32,359 nucleotides of DNA from Lachnospiraceae bacterium (lineage in GTDB: Bacteria; Bacillota; Clostridia; Lachnospirales; Lachnospiraceae), in the NCBI GenBank assembly GCA_022510725.1, contig JAFLSW010000025.1, forward strand, positions 1 to 32,359, read 5' to 3'. A program made the position numbers and the translations under genes. Positions 24,254 to 32,359 of the stretch are shown here, one piece after another. The notes below the pieces were generated by a model. The model was not told the DNA's origin and searched no databases. It saw only the letters and a program-made list of their open reading frames with translations. Within the stretch, counting starts at the first letter, position 1. Each line of letters begins with the position of its first letter.

Positions 24254-25206
24254 CCTTCTTCCTGCTCCGTTTTGCTTGGAGCCACATCAAACAATGCGTT
24301 CACAAATTGATCCGCATCAAATTTTTGTAAATCATCAATGCTTTCGCCTACGCCGATATACTTAACGGGTATCTGCAGTTCGGACTGGATCGCCACTGCA
24401 ATGCCACCCTTTGCCGTTCCGTCTAATTTGGTCAGGATAATGCCTGTCAGATCCGCCGCATTGGCAAACTCTCTTGCCTGGTTCAAAGCGTTCTGTCCGG
24501 TGGTTCCATCCAATACCACCAGATTTTCCCGATGAACGCCGGGAAACTCTTTGTCAATGATACGGTTGATCTTTTTTAACTCTTCCATAAGGTTCTTCTT
24601 GTTATGAAGGCGTCCTGCAGTATCGCACAAAAGCACATCCGCATGTCTTGCTTTTGCCGCATTTACTCCGTCGAAGATCACGCTTGCAGGATCTGCTCCT
24701 TCACTTCCGGCAATGATGTCCACTCCTGCCCGGTGTGCCCATTCCGTCAACTGCTCCATGGCTGCCGCACGGAAGGTATCTGCTGCCACAAGCAACACCT
24801 TCCTGCCATTATCTTTCAGCTTTCCTGCCAGCTTTCCTACGGAAGTGGTCTTGCCTACGCCGTTTACACCGATGACCAGCACAACGGACTGCTTTGTCTC
24901 AAAATCATAAGCGGTATTTTCTACACGCATCTGTTCCTTAATGCTTTCGATCAAAAGCTGCTTACACTCAGAAGGCTCTTTCAAATGCTGTTCCTTTACC
25001 TGTTCACGAAGCCTGTCTATGATCTTAGTGGTAGCGGCAATACCGATATCTCCCATGATCAGAATCTCTTCCAGTTCTTCATAAAAGTCTTCATCAATAT
25101 TGGAAAAACCGCTGAAAACGCTGTCGATCCCATGTACGATATTGTTTCTGGTCTTGGTAAGTCCGGCTTTCAATCTGCCAAAAAAACCTAATTTTTCATC
25201 CTCCAT
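24250..25206 (-). CDS. ftsY: Signal recognition particle receptor FtsY
   Basis: 318-residue SRP GTPase that docks SRP-ribosome complexes at the membrane. A short N-terminal A region (1-25, LGFFGRLKAGLTKTRNN, an amphipathic membrane-targeting helix), N domain to about 100, and G domain with GVNGVGKTT at 113-121, DTFRAAA, DTAGRLHNKKNLMEEL and TKLDGTAKGG. Follows smc at 15 bases, the smc-ftsY order common in Firmicutes. Confidence 0.97.
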   Translation of the reverse strand: MEDEKLGFFGRLKAGLTKTRNNIVHGIDSVFSGFSNIDEDFYEELEEILIMGDIGIAATTKIIDRLREQVKEQHLKEPSECKQLLIESIKEQMRVENTAYDFETKQSVVLVIGVNGVGKTTSVGKLAGKLKDNGRKVLLVAADTFRAAAMEQLTEWAHRAGVDIIAGSEGADPASVIFDGVNAAKARHADVLLCDTAGRLHNKKNLMEELKKINRIIDKEFPGVHRENLVVLDGTTGQNALNQAREFANAADLTGIILTKLDGTAKGGIAVAIQSELQIPVKYIGVGESIDDLQKFDADQFVNALFDVAPSKTEQEEG

Positions 25207-25221
25207 AGATTGCCTCCCGCA

Positions 25222-28200
25222 TTATTTTATATCCTTATCGATCAAGTCTACGCTGACTAAGGTAGATACTCCTTTTTCCTGCATGGTAATACCATAGAGC
25301 CTGTCCGCTTTTTCCATGGTGCCTCGTCTATGGGTGATCACAATGAACTGGGTATACTTGGTCAGCTTGTGCAGGTAGTTTGCAAATCGCCCTACATTGG
25401 ATTCATCCAAAGCCGCCTCGATCTCGTCCAATAAACAGAAGGGCGAAGGCTTTAAGTTCTGGATGGCAAATAACAATGCAATAGCTGTTAAGGATTTTTC
25501 TCCACCGGACAACTGCATCATGTTTTGCAGTTTCTTTCCCGGCGGCTGGGCGATGATACGGATGCCTGCTTCTAAGATATCCTCATCCTCGATCAGCTCC
25601 AAGGTCCCTTTTCCGCCTCCAAACAGTTCCTTAAACACTTTGTCAAACTCTTTGGTGATCTCAGCAAATTTCTCTTCAAACTGTTTCCGCATGGCAACAT
25701 CCAGCTCTTCGATAATGCCAAGGAGCTGTTTTTCCGCCTCAATGAGATCGTCATGCTGTCCTTTTAAGAAAGTATAGCGTTCCATAACGCTCTTATAATC
25801 TTCAATGGCATTGACATTGACATCTCCCAGCCGTTTGATGGCATCCTTGATGGCTGCCGCATCCCGCTTCATCACAGTCAGATCCGTCATTTCTTCATTG
25901 CGAAGAGCCGCTGCATCGGAAAGGGTGATCTCGTATTCACTCCACATATAGTTGATTTGATTTGCAATACTTTCCTCTAACCGTTCCTTCTGGGAGGTGA
26001 GACGATAAACCTCTTTATCCAAGGCATTCATACGGTCTGATAAAGCTTCCCTGTTGGTGAAAAAGCTTTTCTGCTTTTTCATCAGTTCTTCTCTTTCCTT
26101 GGTATTTTCAGCTAATTTTGCCTCGTTCTCGTTCTGGCTGTCGTGGGAAGCGGCAATGGTCTTTTCTATCTCCAGTATATCCGCTTTTTTCTGCTCTATA
26201 TCTCCCACCGTCTTTTCCATGCCGGAAAGAACTTCGTTTAATTCATCCTCATATCTGCCTCGCTCTGCTAAGATACGATCCAGATTCTGCTGCTCGAAGG
26301 ACTGCTTCTGGATCACCTTTTCCATTTCTACATCCAGTTCAGCATTTTTAGAAGCCTGCTCGCTTTCCTCGGTACGGACTTTTTCCAGTTCTTCCTGGAA
26401 GATGCCGATCTGCTGCTGCACATTCTTTTCCATTTCCTCGGATTCGTTCAACTCAGATGCTGCTCTTTCCTTGTCCTTAGCAATTTCCTGCAGCTGTTCT
26501 TCGATCTCTTCCTGCTCGTTCTTTAACTGCTCATAGCCCTTTCCGGTCTCATTCCGTTTTTCCTCCGCTTGGATCACATTTAATCTGGCAGTGTTCTGGG
26601 CAATGAACCGTTCCTGCAAAGTAGCCTTTACTTCTTCCAGTTCTCTTCTGATGCCCATTCTTTCCGCTTTGGTCTTTTCGATCTCGTCCAAAAGGACATC
26701 GATCTCTTTCAAGTAGCCTTTTACCTTTTCGGCAAGCTCGTCCATTTCTCTTCGGCGTCCCAACAGGTTACTGGAGTTTTTGAAAGCACCGCCGCTGATG
26801 GCACCGCCGGGCACCAAAAGCTCGCCTTCAATGGTGACCATACGGATACCGTAATCAAACTTTCTGGCGATCTTTACCGCATTATCTACATGGTCCACTA
26901 CAACAATACGTCCTAACATGGCTTTTGCCACATTGCTGTATTCCTTTTTGGTGTTGACCAGTTCATTTGCCATACCGATGACACCTTTTTCCTCTAATAC
27001 CTCCGGGGTCTTAAACTCCTGGGGATTGGTAATGCTGGTCAAAGGCAGGAAGGTAGCCCTGCCGTATTTATTTTTCTTTAAGAACTCGATCATCTTTTTG
27101 GCGGTTTCTTCATCATCTGTTACGATATTTTGAATATTGCCGCCCAAAGCAGTTTCAATGGCAGTCTCATATTTTGCATCTACCTTGATGATATCGGCAA
27201 CAACACCGATAATACCCTTGTTGCTTTCCTTCTGTTCCATGACCTTACGGATGCTGCTGCCATAGCCTTCATAACGCTCGGTCAGGTTATTGATGGCATC
27301 CAGCTTGGATTTTTCCTGATGATAGAGCACCTGGGTGTCCCGCAGCTTTTGATCCTTTGCAGAAAGCTCATCGGTTATCTCATGGTTTCTCTCCTCTAAG
27401 GAAGACTGCTTTTCATTTAACTGATTGATCTCTTCATTGATCTTCTCAAATTCCGCCTGTAAACCGGAGATCACTTCTTCATGCTTGGCTTCATCGGATT
27501 TTACCCGAAGCAGTCTGGAATTTAATTCCGCCTTCCGAATCTGGATCTGCTCCAGTTTGGTATCGTAACTGCTGATACGGGATTTGATCCCTGCCCTGTC
27601 ATTTAAGGCCTGGATAATGGTGTTTTTCCCGGTTTCGATCTCTCCGTTTAATTCTTCCATCCGGTTTTGCAGCGCCAAAAGTCTTTCCGCCGCCTCTGCC
27701 TTTTCTTCTTCCATTTTGGCAAGGGCATCGTCAAACTCCTTTTTGCCGGAAAGGATATCTTCTTTTTCCTTATCCTTATCTCCTAAGACCTCTTGTAAAG
27801 AAGCCTGTCTTGTTTCCAAATGCTTTGCATTATCCGTAGCGGACAAGATCTGTTCCTTTAAGACATTGATCTGTCCTTCCAGTCTGCCCCGCATCACACT
27901 GGTATCGGAAAGGGCCGTCCGTTCCTCTTCAATAGCCTGCTCCAACTCCTCCAGCTTGGCAGCGATCTGGTCATACTCGGACTTGGTATTTTCATACTGG
28001 GTCGTGGTGCGGTTTAAATCTTCCGCAGCGATCTCCAGCTTTTCAGAAAGCCCATCCATCTGCTCCTTTAATCTGGCATTTTCCAAAAGGAACATATTCA
28101 CATCTAAGGCCTTTAATTCTTCTTTGTGCTTTAAATAGGTACGCGCCTTTTCGGACTGCTTCTCCAAAGGTCCGATCTGCTTTTCCAACTCCGCCAGGAT

Positions 28201-28779
28201 ATCGCTGATGCGGAGCATATTTGCCTTTTCATCTTCCAGTTTTTTTTGGGCGGTTACCTTTCTCCGTTTGAATTTCACAATACCTGCCGCTTCATCAAAG
28301 AGCTCCCGTCGCTCTTCCGGCTTACCGCTTAAGATCTTATCGATCTGACCCTGTCCGATAATGGAATAACCCTCTTTACCGATACCGGTATCGTAAAACA
28401 GCTCGTTGACATCCTTTAATCTGCAGGGCGCACCGTTGATCAGATATTCACTTTCTCCGGAACGATAAATACGCCTTGCGATCGTCACTTCTTCAAAGTC
28501 GATGGCAAGGGAATGATCGCCGTTATCCAAGGTAATGGCAACATAAGCATAGCCTACCGGCTTCCTGTTTTCCGTACCGGAAAAGATCACATCCTGCATG
28601 CTGGCACCACGAAGCTGTTTGATACGCTGCTCGCCTAAAACCCAGCGCACTGCGTCTGCTACATTACTTTTACCGCTGCCGTTAGGGCCTACGATACCTG
28701 TAATGCCCGGATGAAACTGAAATACGATTTTGTTGGCAAAGGATTTAAATCCGTGTACCTCGATACTTTTTAAATACAT
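25222..28779 (-). CDS. smc: Chromosome segregation protein SMC
   Basis: 1185-residue condensin subunit. N-terminal ATPase half with Walker A GPNGSGKS at 31-38; coiled coil; hinge domain about 510-670 (with [20 protein letters not shown] and PGGAISGG); second coiled coil; C-terminal half with the ABC signature [17 protein letters not shown] and Walker [17 protein letters not shown]. With ScpA/ScpB it loads at parS sites and organises the chromosome. It starts one base after the rnc stop. Confidence 0.98.
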   Translation of the reverse strand: MYLKSIEVHGFKSFANKIVFQFHPGITGIVGPNGSGKSNVADAVRWVLGEQRIKQLRGASMQDVIFSGTENRKPVGYAYVAITLDNGDHSLAIDFEEVTIARRIYRSGESEYLINGAPCRLKDVNELFYDTGIGKEGYSIIGQGQIDKILSGKPEERRELFDEAAGIVKFKRRKVTAQKKLEDEKANMLRISDILAELEKQIGPLEKQSEKARTYLKHKEELKALDVNMFLLENARLKEQMDGLSEKLEIAAEDLNRTTTQYENTKSEYDQIAAKLEELEQAIEEERTALSDTSVMRGRLEGQINVLKEQILSATDNAKHLETRQASLQEVLGDKDKEKEDILSGKKEFDDALAKMEEEKAEAAERLLALQNRMEELNGEIETGKNTIIQALNDRAGIKSRISSYDTKLEQIQIRKAELNSRLLRVKSDEAKHEEVISGLQAEFEKINEEINQLNEKQSSLEERNHEITDELSAKDQKLRDTQVLYHQEKSKLDAINNLTERYEGYGSSIRKVMEQKESNKGIIGVVADIIKVDAKYETAIETALGGNIQNIVTDDEETAKKMIEFLKKNKYGRATFLPLTSITNPQEFKTPEVLEEKGVIGMANELVNTKKEYSNVAKAMLGRIVVVDHVDNAVKIARKFDYGIRMVTIEGELLVPGGAISGGAFKNSSNLLGRRREMDELAEKVKGYLKEIDVLLDEIEKTKAERMGIRRELEEVKATLQERFIAQNTARLNVIQAEEKRNETGKGYEQLKNEQEEIEEQLQEIAKDKERAASELNESEEMEKNVQQQIGIFQEELEKVRTEESEQASKNAELDVEMEKVIQKQSFEQQNLDRILAERGRYEDELNEVLSGMEKTVGDIEQKKADILEIEKTIAASHDSQNENEAKLAENTKEREELMKKQKSFFTNREALSDRMNALDKEVYRLTSQKERLEESIANQINYMWSEYEITLSDAAALRNEEMTDLTVMKRDAAAIKDAIKRLGDVNVNAIEDYKSVMERYTFLKGQHDDLIEAEKQLLGIIEELDVAMRKQFEEKFAEITKEFDKVFKELFGGGKGTLELIEDEDILEAGIRIIAQPPGKKLQNMMQLSGGEKSLTAIALLFAIQNLKPSPFCLLDEIEAALDESNVGRFANYLHKLTKYTQFIVITHRRGTMEKADRLYGITMQEKGVSTLVSVDLIDKDIK

Positions 28780-28780
28780 G

Positions 28781-29473
28781 TTATTCCTCTCGTCCGCCCC
28801 GGCGTTTTAATAAAGCGTCATATGCCGCCTGTTGCTGGGCAGTCTTTTTACTTTTTCCTTCTCCTACACCAATGGGCTCTCCGTTTAACAGAGCCTCCAT
28901 GACAAAGACCTTATCATGCTCCGGTCCGTCTTCCCTTACCTGCCGATAAGTAAGCTCTCCAGCTTTTTCTTCCTGGAGCATTTCCTGGAGCACCGACTTG
29001 GCATCATAGAAAAGTCTTTTATTATCTAAATCGTTTAATACAAACCGATCGATGAACTTCTTTGCTTCCGACAAGCCGCCGTCTAAATACAGGGCACCGA
29101 TCAACGCTTCTACGGCATCGGCAATAATGGACTCCCGTTCTCTGCCGCCCTGCTGTTCTTCCCCTTTTCCAAAGGCCATGTAGCTTCCTAAATCAAGCTC
29201 CCTTCCGGTAATGGCAAGAGCCTGTTCACAAACGGCCGCAGCACGCATTTTGGTCAGGTTTCCTTCCGACTCCTCCGGATAGGCATGATAGAAGTAATCG
29301 CTGCTGACAAGCTCCAGTACCGCATCTCCCAAAAACTCCACCCGTTCGTAATGCTTCCACTTGCGGATCTTTTGCTCATTGGAATAGGAGCTATGGGTCA
29401 ATGCCTGCCTAAGGAGACTTTTGTCCTGAAACCGGTATCCGATTTTTTCTTCCAGTCCGTCTAACGAAACCAT
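28781..29473 (-). CDS. rnc: Ribonuclease III
   Basis: 230-residue double-stranded-RNA endonuclease. Catalytic motif ERVEFLGDAVLELV near residue 39, second metal-site region ADAVEALIGALYLDGG, linker, and a C-terminal dsRNA-binding domain (about 155-225, ending GEGKSKKTAQQQAAYDALL). The ATG at 29473 follows AGAAGGG at six bases; longer starts at 29494 overlap the acpP terminator. First of rnc-smc-ftsY-ilvA. No clear promoter was found, so expression may rely on read-through past the terminator or a promoter in acpP. Confidence 0.96.
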   Translation of the reverse strand: MVSLDGLEEKIGYRFQDKSLLRQALTHSSYSNEQKIRKWKHYERVEFLGDAVLELVSSDYFYHAYPEESEGNLTKMRAAAVCEQALAITGRELDLGSYMAFGKGEEQQGGRERESIIADAVEALIGALYLDGGLSEAKKFIDRFVLNDLDNKRLFYDAKSVLQEMLQEEKAGELTYRQVREDGPEHDKVFVMEALLNGEPIGVGEGKSKKTAQQQAAYDALLKRRGGREE

Positions 29474-29490
29474 GTTCATCCCTTCTACAT

Positions 29491-29527
29491 ACAACGAAAA
29501 AGCCCTTTTGGGCTTATCTCGTTATAT
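29491..29527 (-). terminator. Terminator between acpP and rnc
   Basis: Minus-strand AAGCCC, AAAA loop, GGGCTT then TTTCG; outer ATAACGA/TCGTTGTAT can extend the stem. The T-run is short, so termination may be partial. Confidence 0.7.
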
Positions 29528-29776
29528 TTCACTATCAGTCCGTTTCCTTTTCTCGGCAGATTTAATATACTCTACCGCTTCGGAAACCCGTTTGATCTTT
29601 TCTATTTCCTGAGGCGTCACCTTTACTTTAAAGGTTTCTTCCATCTGTACCACTACCTGATACATATCCAAAGAGTCCGCTCCCAGGTCTTCCTCAAATG
29701 AAGTATCCATGGTGATCTCATCGGGTGCAACCCCAAGGATCTTTACCAGGATATTCCGTAATTCTTCCAATTCCAC
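29522..29776 (-). CDS. acpP: Acyl carrier protein
   Basis: 84-residue acyl carrier protein of fatty-acid synthesis. The phosphopantetheine attachment Ser35 is in GADSLDMYQVV. The acidic four-helix plan is clear, though the C-terminus ends with a basic KRKRTD tail. No ATG is usable: the likely start is GTG at 29774-29776, eight bases after AGGAAGGAAG, which itself begins at the plsX stop. The longer frame would overlap plsX with an Arg-rich extension foreign to the family and is rejected. The plsX-acpP pair is common in Firmicutes; fabH/fabD/fabG are not here. Confidence 0.93.
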   Translation of the reverse strand: MELEELRNILVKILGVAPDEITMDTSFEEDLGADSLDMYQVVVQMEETFKVKVTPQEIEKIKRVSEAVEYIKSAEKRKRTDSEI

Positions 29777-29792
29777 AAAAACGACTTCCTTC

Positions 29793-30806
29793 CTACTCGC
29801 CGATCGGATTGATCTTCTCCTGGATCTTTTCGTTGATCTTTTGTTCTTTAAATGCTGCACACTGGAACAGACAGTTTTTGATCACAACTGCCTTGGCATT
29901 GCCATGGGTCTTTACTACCAGCCCGTTTAATCCCAATAAGGGGGCTCCGCCGTGTCTGTCTACATCAAAATCCTGTAAGGTCTGTTTTAGGGCAGGCTTG
30001 ATCAACAATGCGCCAATCTTGGTGCGGAAGCTGGACATCAGGCTGTCTTTGATCTTCTTGATCAGCACCGAGCCCACACCTTCATATGTCTTTAAAATGG
30101 CATTGCCCACAAAAGCTTCACAAACGATAACATCTGCTGTTCCCAAAGGAATATCCCTGGCTTCGATGTTGCCGATAAAGTTGATATCCGGGCACTCCTT
30201 TAACAGAGGATGAGTCTCTTTGACCAAAGCATTACCCTTTTCCTCTTCTGCGCCGTTGCTGACCAAGGCCACGCGAGGGTTTTTAATGCCCATAACGCTT
30301 TCCATATAAATGGATCCCATCTTGGCAAACTGAACCAGGTGAGACGGTCTTGCATCCACATTGGCACCGCAATCTATTAACAGGGAGGCACCTGCTGCCG
30401 TAGGGATCAGGGGAGCAAGCGGTGCTCTTTCCACCCCTTTGATCCTGCCTACCAATACAGTACCACCAACCAAGACCGCACCTGTGCTTCCGGCAGAAAC
30501 AAAGGCATCCGCCTTTCCTTCCTTGGTCATGGTCATGCCCTTTACAATGGAAGAATCTTTTTTCTTACGGATCGCATTGACCGGCGCTTCCGCCATCTCA
30601 ATCACATCTTCGGTATGTACGATCTCGATCCGGCTTTCATCATATGTATATTTTGCCAGTTCTGCTTTTACAGCATCTTCTTTTCCCAGCAAGATCACAT
30701 AAATATTATCTTTTTCATTAATAGCTTCCACAGCGCCTTTTACGATCTCTCCCGGCGCATTATCTCCGCCCATTGCGTCCAAAGCTACTTTTACCATTTC
30801 TCCCAT
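29793..30806 (-). CDS. plsX: Phosphate acyltransferase PlsX
   Basis: 337-residue peripheral membrane enzyme making acyl-phosphate from acyl-ACP for the PlsY route to phosphatidic acid. ALDAMGGDNAPGEIVKGA at the N-terminus, SAGSTGAVL and GNIEARDIPLGTADVIVCEAFVGN in the middle are family signatures. GGAGGTAGG precedes the first ATG; a second at codon 4 is possible. It has its own promoter after the rpmF terminator and is followed by acpP. Confidence 0.96.
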   Translation of the reverse strand: MGEMVKVALDAMGGDNAPGEIVKGAVEAINEKDNIYVILLGKEDAVKAELAKYTYDESRIEIVHTEDVIEMAEAPVNAIRKKKDSSIVKGMTMTKEGKADAFVSAGSTGAVLVGGTVLVGRIKGVERAPLAPLIPTAAGASLLIDCGANVDARPSHLVQFAKMGSIYMESVMGIKNPRVALVSNGAEEEKGNALVKETHPLLKECPDINFIGNIEARDIPLGTADVIVCEAFVGNAILKTYEGVGSVLIKKIKDSLMSSFRTKIGALLIKPALKQTLQDFDVDRHGGAPLLGLNGLVVKTHGNAKAVVIKNCLFQCAAFKEQKINEKIQEKINPIGE

Positions 30807-30832
30807 TTTATTCCTACCTCCATACTCTAATA

Positions 30833-30861
30833 AATATACAAGAATAGGGAAGAAAAATCAA
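30833..30861 (-). promoter_or_regulatory. Sigma-A promoter of plsX-acpP
   Basis: Minus strand: TTGATT (30856-30861), 17-base spacer, TATATT (30833-30838). Confidence 0.65.
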
Positions 30862-30890
30862 GCATTTCCGCTTGCCTTGTAACCTCCGCA

Positions 30891-30921
30891 CAAAAAAACC
30901 GCCGGCAGGATGCCGACGGCT
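30891..30921 (-). terminator. Terminator after rpmF
   Basis: Minus-strand GCCGTCGGCA, 3-base loop, TGCCGGCGGT and seven T. Very strong GC-rich stem. Confidence 0.92.
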
Positions 30922-30934
30922 TTTGCCACTATTT

Positions 30935-31117
30935 TTATTCGTTTACATTGATGATCTCTCTCTTATTGTATGCGCCGCAAGCTTTACATACTCTGTGAGG
31001 CACCATCAGGGCACCACACTTGCTGCACTTTACTAAAGTAGGAGCGTTCATCTTCCAGTTTGCTCTTCTTTTATCTCTTCTACCTTTAGAAGACTTATTT
31101 TTAGGACAGATAGACAT
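30935..31117 (-). CDS. rpmF: 50S ribosomal protein bL32
   Basis: 60-residue zinc-ribbon form of L32. N-terminus SICPKNKSSKGRRDKRRANW; zinc site CSKC, nine residues, CKAC. Preceded by AAGGAGG located inside the last codons of the DUF177 gene, whose stop is two bases away, so the two are coupled as in the widespread yceD-rpmF pair. Confidence 0.97.
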   Translation of the reverse strand: MSICPKNKSSKGRRDKRRANWKMNAPTLVKCSKCGALMVPHRVCKACGAYNKREIINVNE

Positions 31118-31119
31118 CG

Positions 31120-31641
31120 TTACACCTCCTTATTCGCGTTAAAGATATCTTGTATTACTGCCATTCTGGGGTCGGGAACGAAGGTATCGCATCCGCATTC
31201 TCCCTGGTTTAAATCTTTACCGCATTTCGTGCAAATGCCTTTGCAATCCTCTTTGCATAAGATTTTACCTGGCCAGTTTATCAATATTTCGTTGCCGATC
31301 AAGATTTGTGTATCCAACTGATATCCTTTTAAATAAGGAAACATATCGGCATCGGCAGGATGTTCGATCTGTTCTGAACTGATCTCTTCTTCTATGGAAA
31401 TATCCACCGTAACAGGAACTTCTTTTAAACAGCGGTCACACTGTGCCCCGAATGTAAAGCTCCCTTTACCGGTTATAAGGGCTCTGCCTTTTTCAGCACT
31501 GCTTATGGTAAGCTCTACCGGTCCGTTTTTTATGACCTTGTACTCACCCGGTACCGATTGCAGGATGTCTCCCTCATATACGAGAGAAAAAGTTTCTGTG
31601 GTGCCTTCCTTTGTCAAGGCATCTGTCAGGTTCAGTAACAT
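31120..31641 (-). CDS. DUF177 (YceD) family protein
   Basis: 173 residues. Central FGAQCDRCLKEV (Cys68, Cys71) and a C-terminal Cys cluster (CKEDCKGICTKCGKDL then CGCD, Cys129-151) with final DPRMAVIQDIF are typical of the DUF177/YceD family, found upstream of rpmF in most bacteria. The family is linked to 23S rRNA accumulation in plants and bacteria; its exact role here is not known. The cysteine set suggests metal binding. The first gene behind the consensus promoter at 31668-31696. Confidence 0.92.
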   Translation of the reverse strand: MLLNLTDALTKEGTTETFSLVYEGDILQSVPGEYKVIKNGPVELTISSAEKGRALITGKGSFTFGAQCDRCLKEVPVTVDISIEEEISSEQIEHPADADMFPYLKGYQLDTQILIGNEILINWPGKILCKEDCKGICTKCGKDLNQGECGCDTFVPDPRMAVIQDIFNANKEV

Positions 31642-31667
31642 TTCATACTCCTATCCACACTCAATCG

Positions 31668-31696
31668 ATTATACATAACTTAAAATGGTTTGTCAA
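31668..31696 (-). promoter_or_regulatory. Consensus sigma-A promoter of the DUF177-rpmF unit
   Basis: Minus strand: TTGACA (31691-31696), 17-base spacer, TATAAT (31668-31673), all twelve positions consensus. A dyad ATGGTT-GACA-AACCAT (31685-31700) covers the -35. Confidence 0.9.
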
Positions 31697-31796
31697 CCAT
31701 CATATGGGAAATTTTCACATCCGGTTACTTTTTAAGCGTTCTTGCTTTTTATGAATTGACGGAAAAATCCGATGAAACTTGAAACATATAAACCTA

Positions 31797-31802
31797 TTGA
31801 CA
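31797..31802 (+). promoter_or_regulatory. Possible -35 element of the plus-strand gene
   Basis: TTGACA on the plus strand, 64 bases before the start codon; the region downstream is A+T-rich (TATCAT, TAACCT) without a clear -10 at the usual distance. Confidence 0.3.
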
Positions 31803-31866
31803 TTTTATTTATCTTATCATAACCTGACAAAGGATTTACAATTTGATAAAGTTGGAGGAAATTTCC

Positions 31867-32211
31867 ATGAATGAAGACAGACATTATATATTAGAATTCC
31901 TTTGGATATGGGTCAAAGCCCTGATCTTCTACTACATAGGCGGCTTTATTTTTGGTGTGCTGAGTATCGGCGGAAGCGGCTCTTTAGACAATCAGGCAGG
32001 TATTGCATTAGCCCTCATTGTATTCGGTTCCGCCTTTTTCAATAAAGTTGTTCCCTTTAACCTGTTTGGAAACAGCAGCGCAGTATTTATCTTTTGGGCC
32101 ATTAAGTTGGTGGTTTGCCTCATCGTAGGCATCATCGCTTTTCCTATTGTGAATTTATATTATGTTATCAATATTATTATCAGTATTGTAAAGAAAGTGA
32201 AGAACGGATGA
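31867..32211 (+). CDS. Small multi-pass membrane protein, unknown
   Basis: 114 residues, the only plus-strand gene. Three to four hydrophobic segments: LWIWVKALIFYYIGGFIFGVL, IALALIVFGSAFF, FIFWAIKLVVCLIVGIIAF and VNLYYVINIIISIV; a charged start (NEDRHY) and a basic end (KKVKNG). No family recognised. GGAGG lies eight bases before the ATG at 31867; the longer frame from a TTG at 31843 contains this site and is rejected. It is divergent from the DUF177-rpmF unit and has its own terminator, so it is a single-gene unit. Confidence 0.75.
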   Translation: MNEDRHYILEFLWIWVKALIFYYIGGFIFGVLSIGGSGSLDNQAGIALALIVFGSAFFNKVVPFNLFGNSSAVFIFWAIKLVVCLIVGIIAFPIVNLYYVINIIISIVKKVKNG

Positions 32212-32236
32212 AAAAAGGGACCAGAGTCCCTTTTTT
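32211..32236 (+). terminator. Terminator after the plus-strand gene
   Basis: AAAAAAGGGAC, 4-base loop, GTCCCTTTTTT; usable on both strands. Confidence 0.85.
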
Positions 32237-32359
32237 ATATTGTAAGTCATGGAATCAGAAATAGCAAGCAGACATAAGCTAATCAAAAAACAGAAAGTAT
32301 GCTTTGCAGACTGAGGCGCTTTTCTTTGCTGCCTGATAAGACTTTCGAGAAAATCTAAC
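32237..32359. other. Window edge, no gene identified
   Basis: The last ~120 bases hold no supported gene. Minus-strand frames stay open for short distances but lack recognisable sequence. Confidence 0.4.

Noticed and set aside
24604-25191. 195-codon plus-strand frame inside ftsY
   Set aside because: Shadow of ftsY; Cys/His/Ser-rich composition typical of antisense frames.
26054-28138. Several Ser/Phe-rich plus-strand frames inside smc
   Set aside because: Their composition comes from reading Glu/Lys coiled-coil codons backwards.
29777-29860. Arg-rich N-terminal extension of acyl carrier protein
   Set aside because: It overlaps the plsX coding region in another frame; a GTG with a good ribosome site gives the normal protein.

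Overview
The window looks like core chromosome of a spore-forming member of the Clostridia, most likely Lachnospiraceae. The reasons are moderate G+C, genes with strong AAGGAGG-type ribosome sites, SpoIIM and Spo0A-type sporulation proteins, a RemA (DUF370) protein, RNase Y, the yicC-remA-gmk-rpoZ order and FapA/RqcH-type NFACT proteins. Species cannot be named from the sequence alone. All but one of the genes lie on the minus strand, so the window reads from right to left. I found no rRNA, tRNA, CRISPR array, prophage or insertion sequence. Layout in the direction of transcription: (A) 31673-29491, a consensus sigma-A promoter drives a DUF177 (YceD) gene and rpmF up to a terminator; a second promoter then drives plsX and acpP (phospholipid and fatty-acid start-up), ended by another terminator. 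(B) 29473-23024, rnc, smc, ftsY and ilvA are packed end to end (RNA processing, chromosome organisation, protein targeting, threonine deamination). (C) 22908-21471, enolase with its own terminator and an unusual internal insertion. (D) 21446-19259, a nitroreductase and a MATE exporter form a small operon, followed by a 46-residue Cys-rich FeoB-associated-type protein with its own promoter and a Fur-box-like site. (E) 19124-16284, an SCP2-like domain with a histone-H1-like Lys/Ala tail; a stand-alone Spo0A DNA-binding domain without receiver; glycogen synthase glgA. (F) 16221-7680, rqcH (NFACT), then a strong promoter driving yicC, remA, gmk, rpoZ, rimO, pgsA, cinA and a repeat-rich membrane protein to a strong terminator. 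(G) 7483-5715, recA and recX behind a promoter carrying two LexA boxes. (H) 5665-3925, rny with its own promoter, a structured leader and a terminator. (I) 3901-1949, a class I aminotransferase and a NUDIX ADP-sugar hydrolase. (J) 1908-1, spoIIM and xerD. The single plus-strand gene (31867-32211) encodes a small unrecognised membrane protein. The most notable items are the receiver-less Spo0A protein with a possible self-binding site and its position next to glgA, the SCP2/H1-tail fusion, the tandem-repeat membrane protein inside the recA/cinA neighbourhood, the enolase insertion, a self-complementary ribosome site on rny, and the small Cys-rich gene. I see no clear-cut new multi-gene defence or biosynthetic system here. 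Several start codons given here were moved downstream of the longest reading frame, because a good ribosome site precedes the inner start and because promoter or operator elements overlap the longer version.
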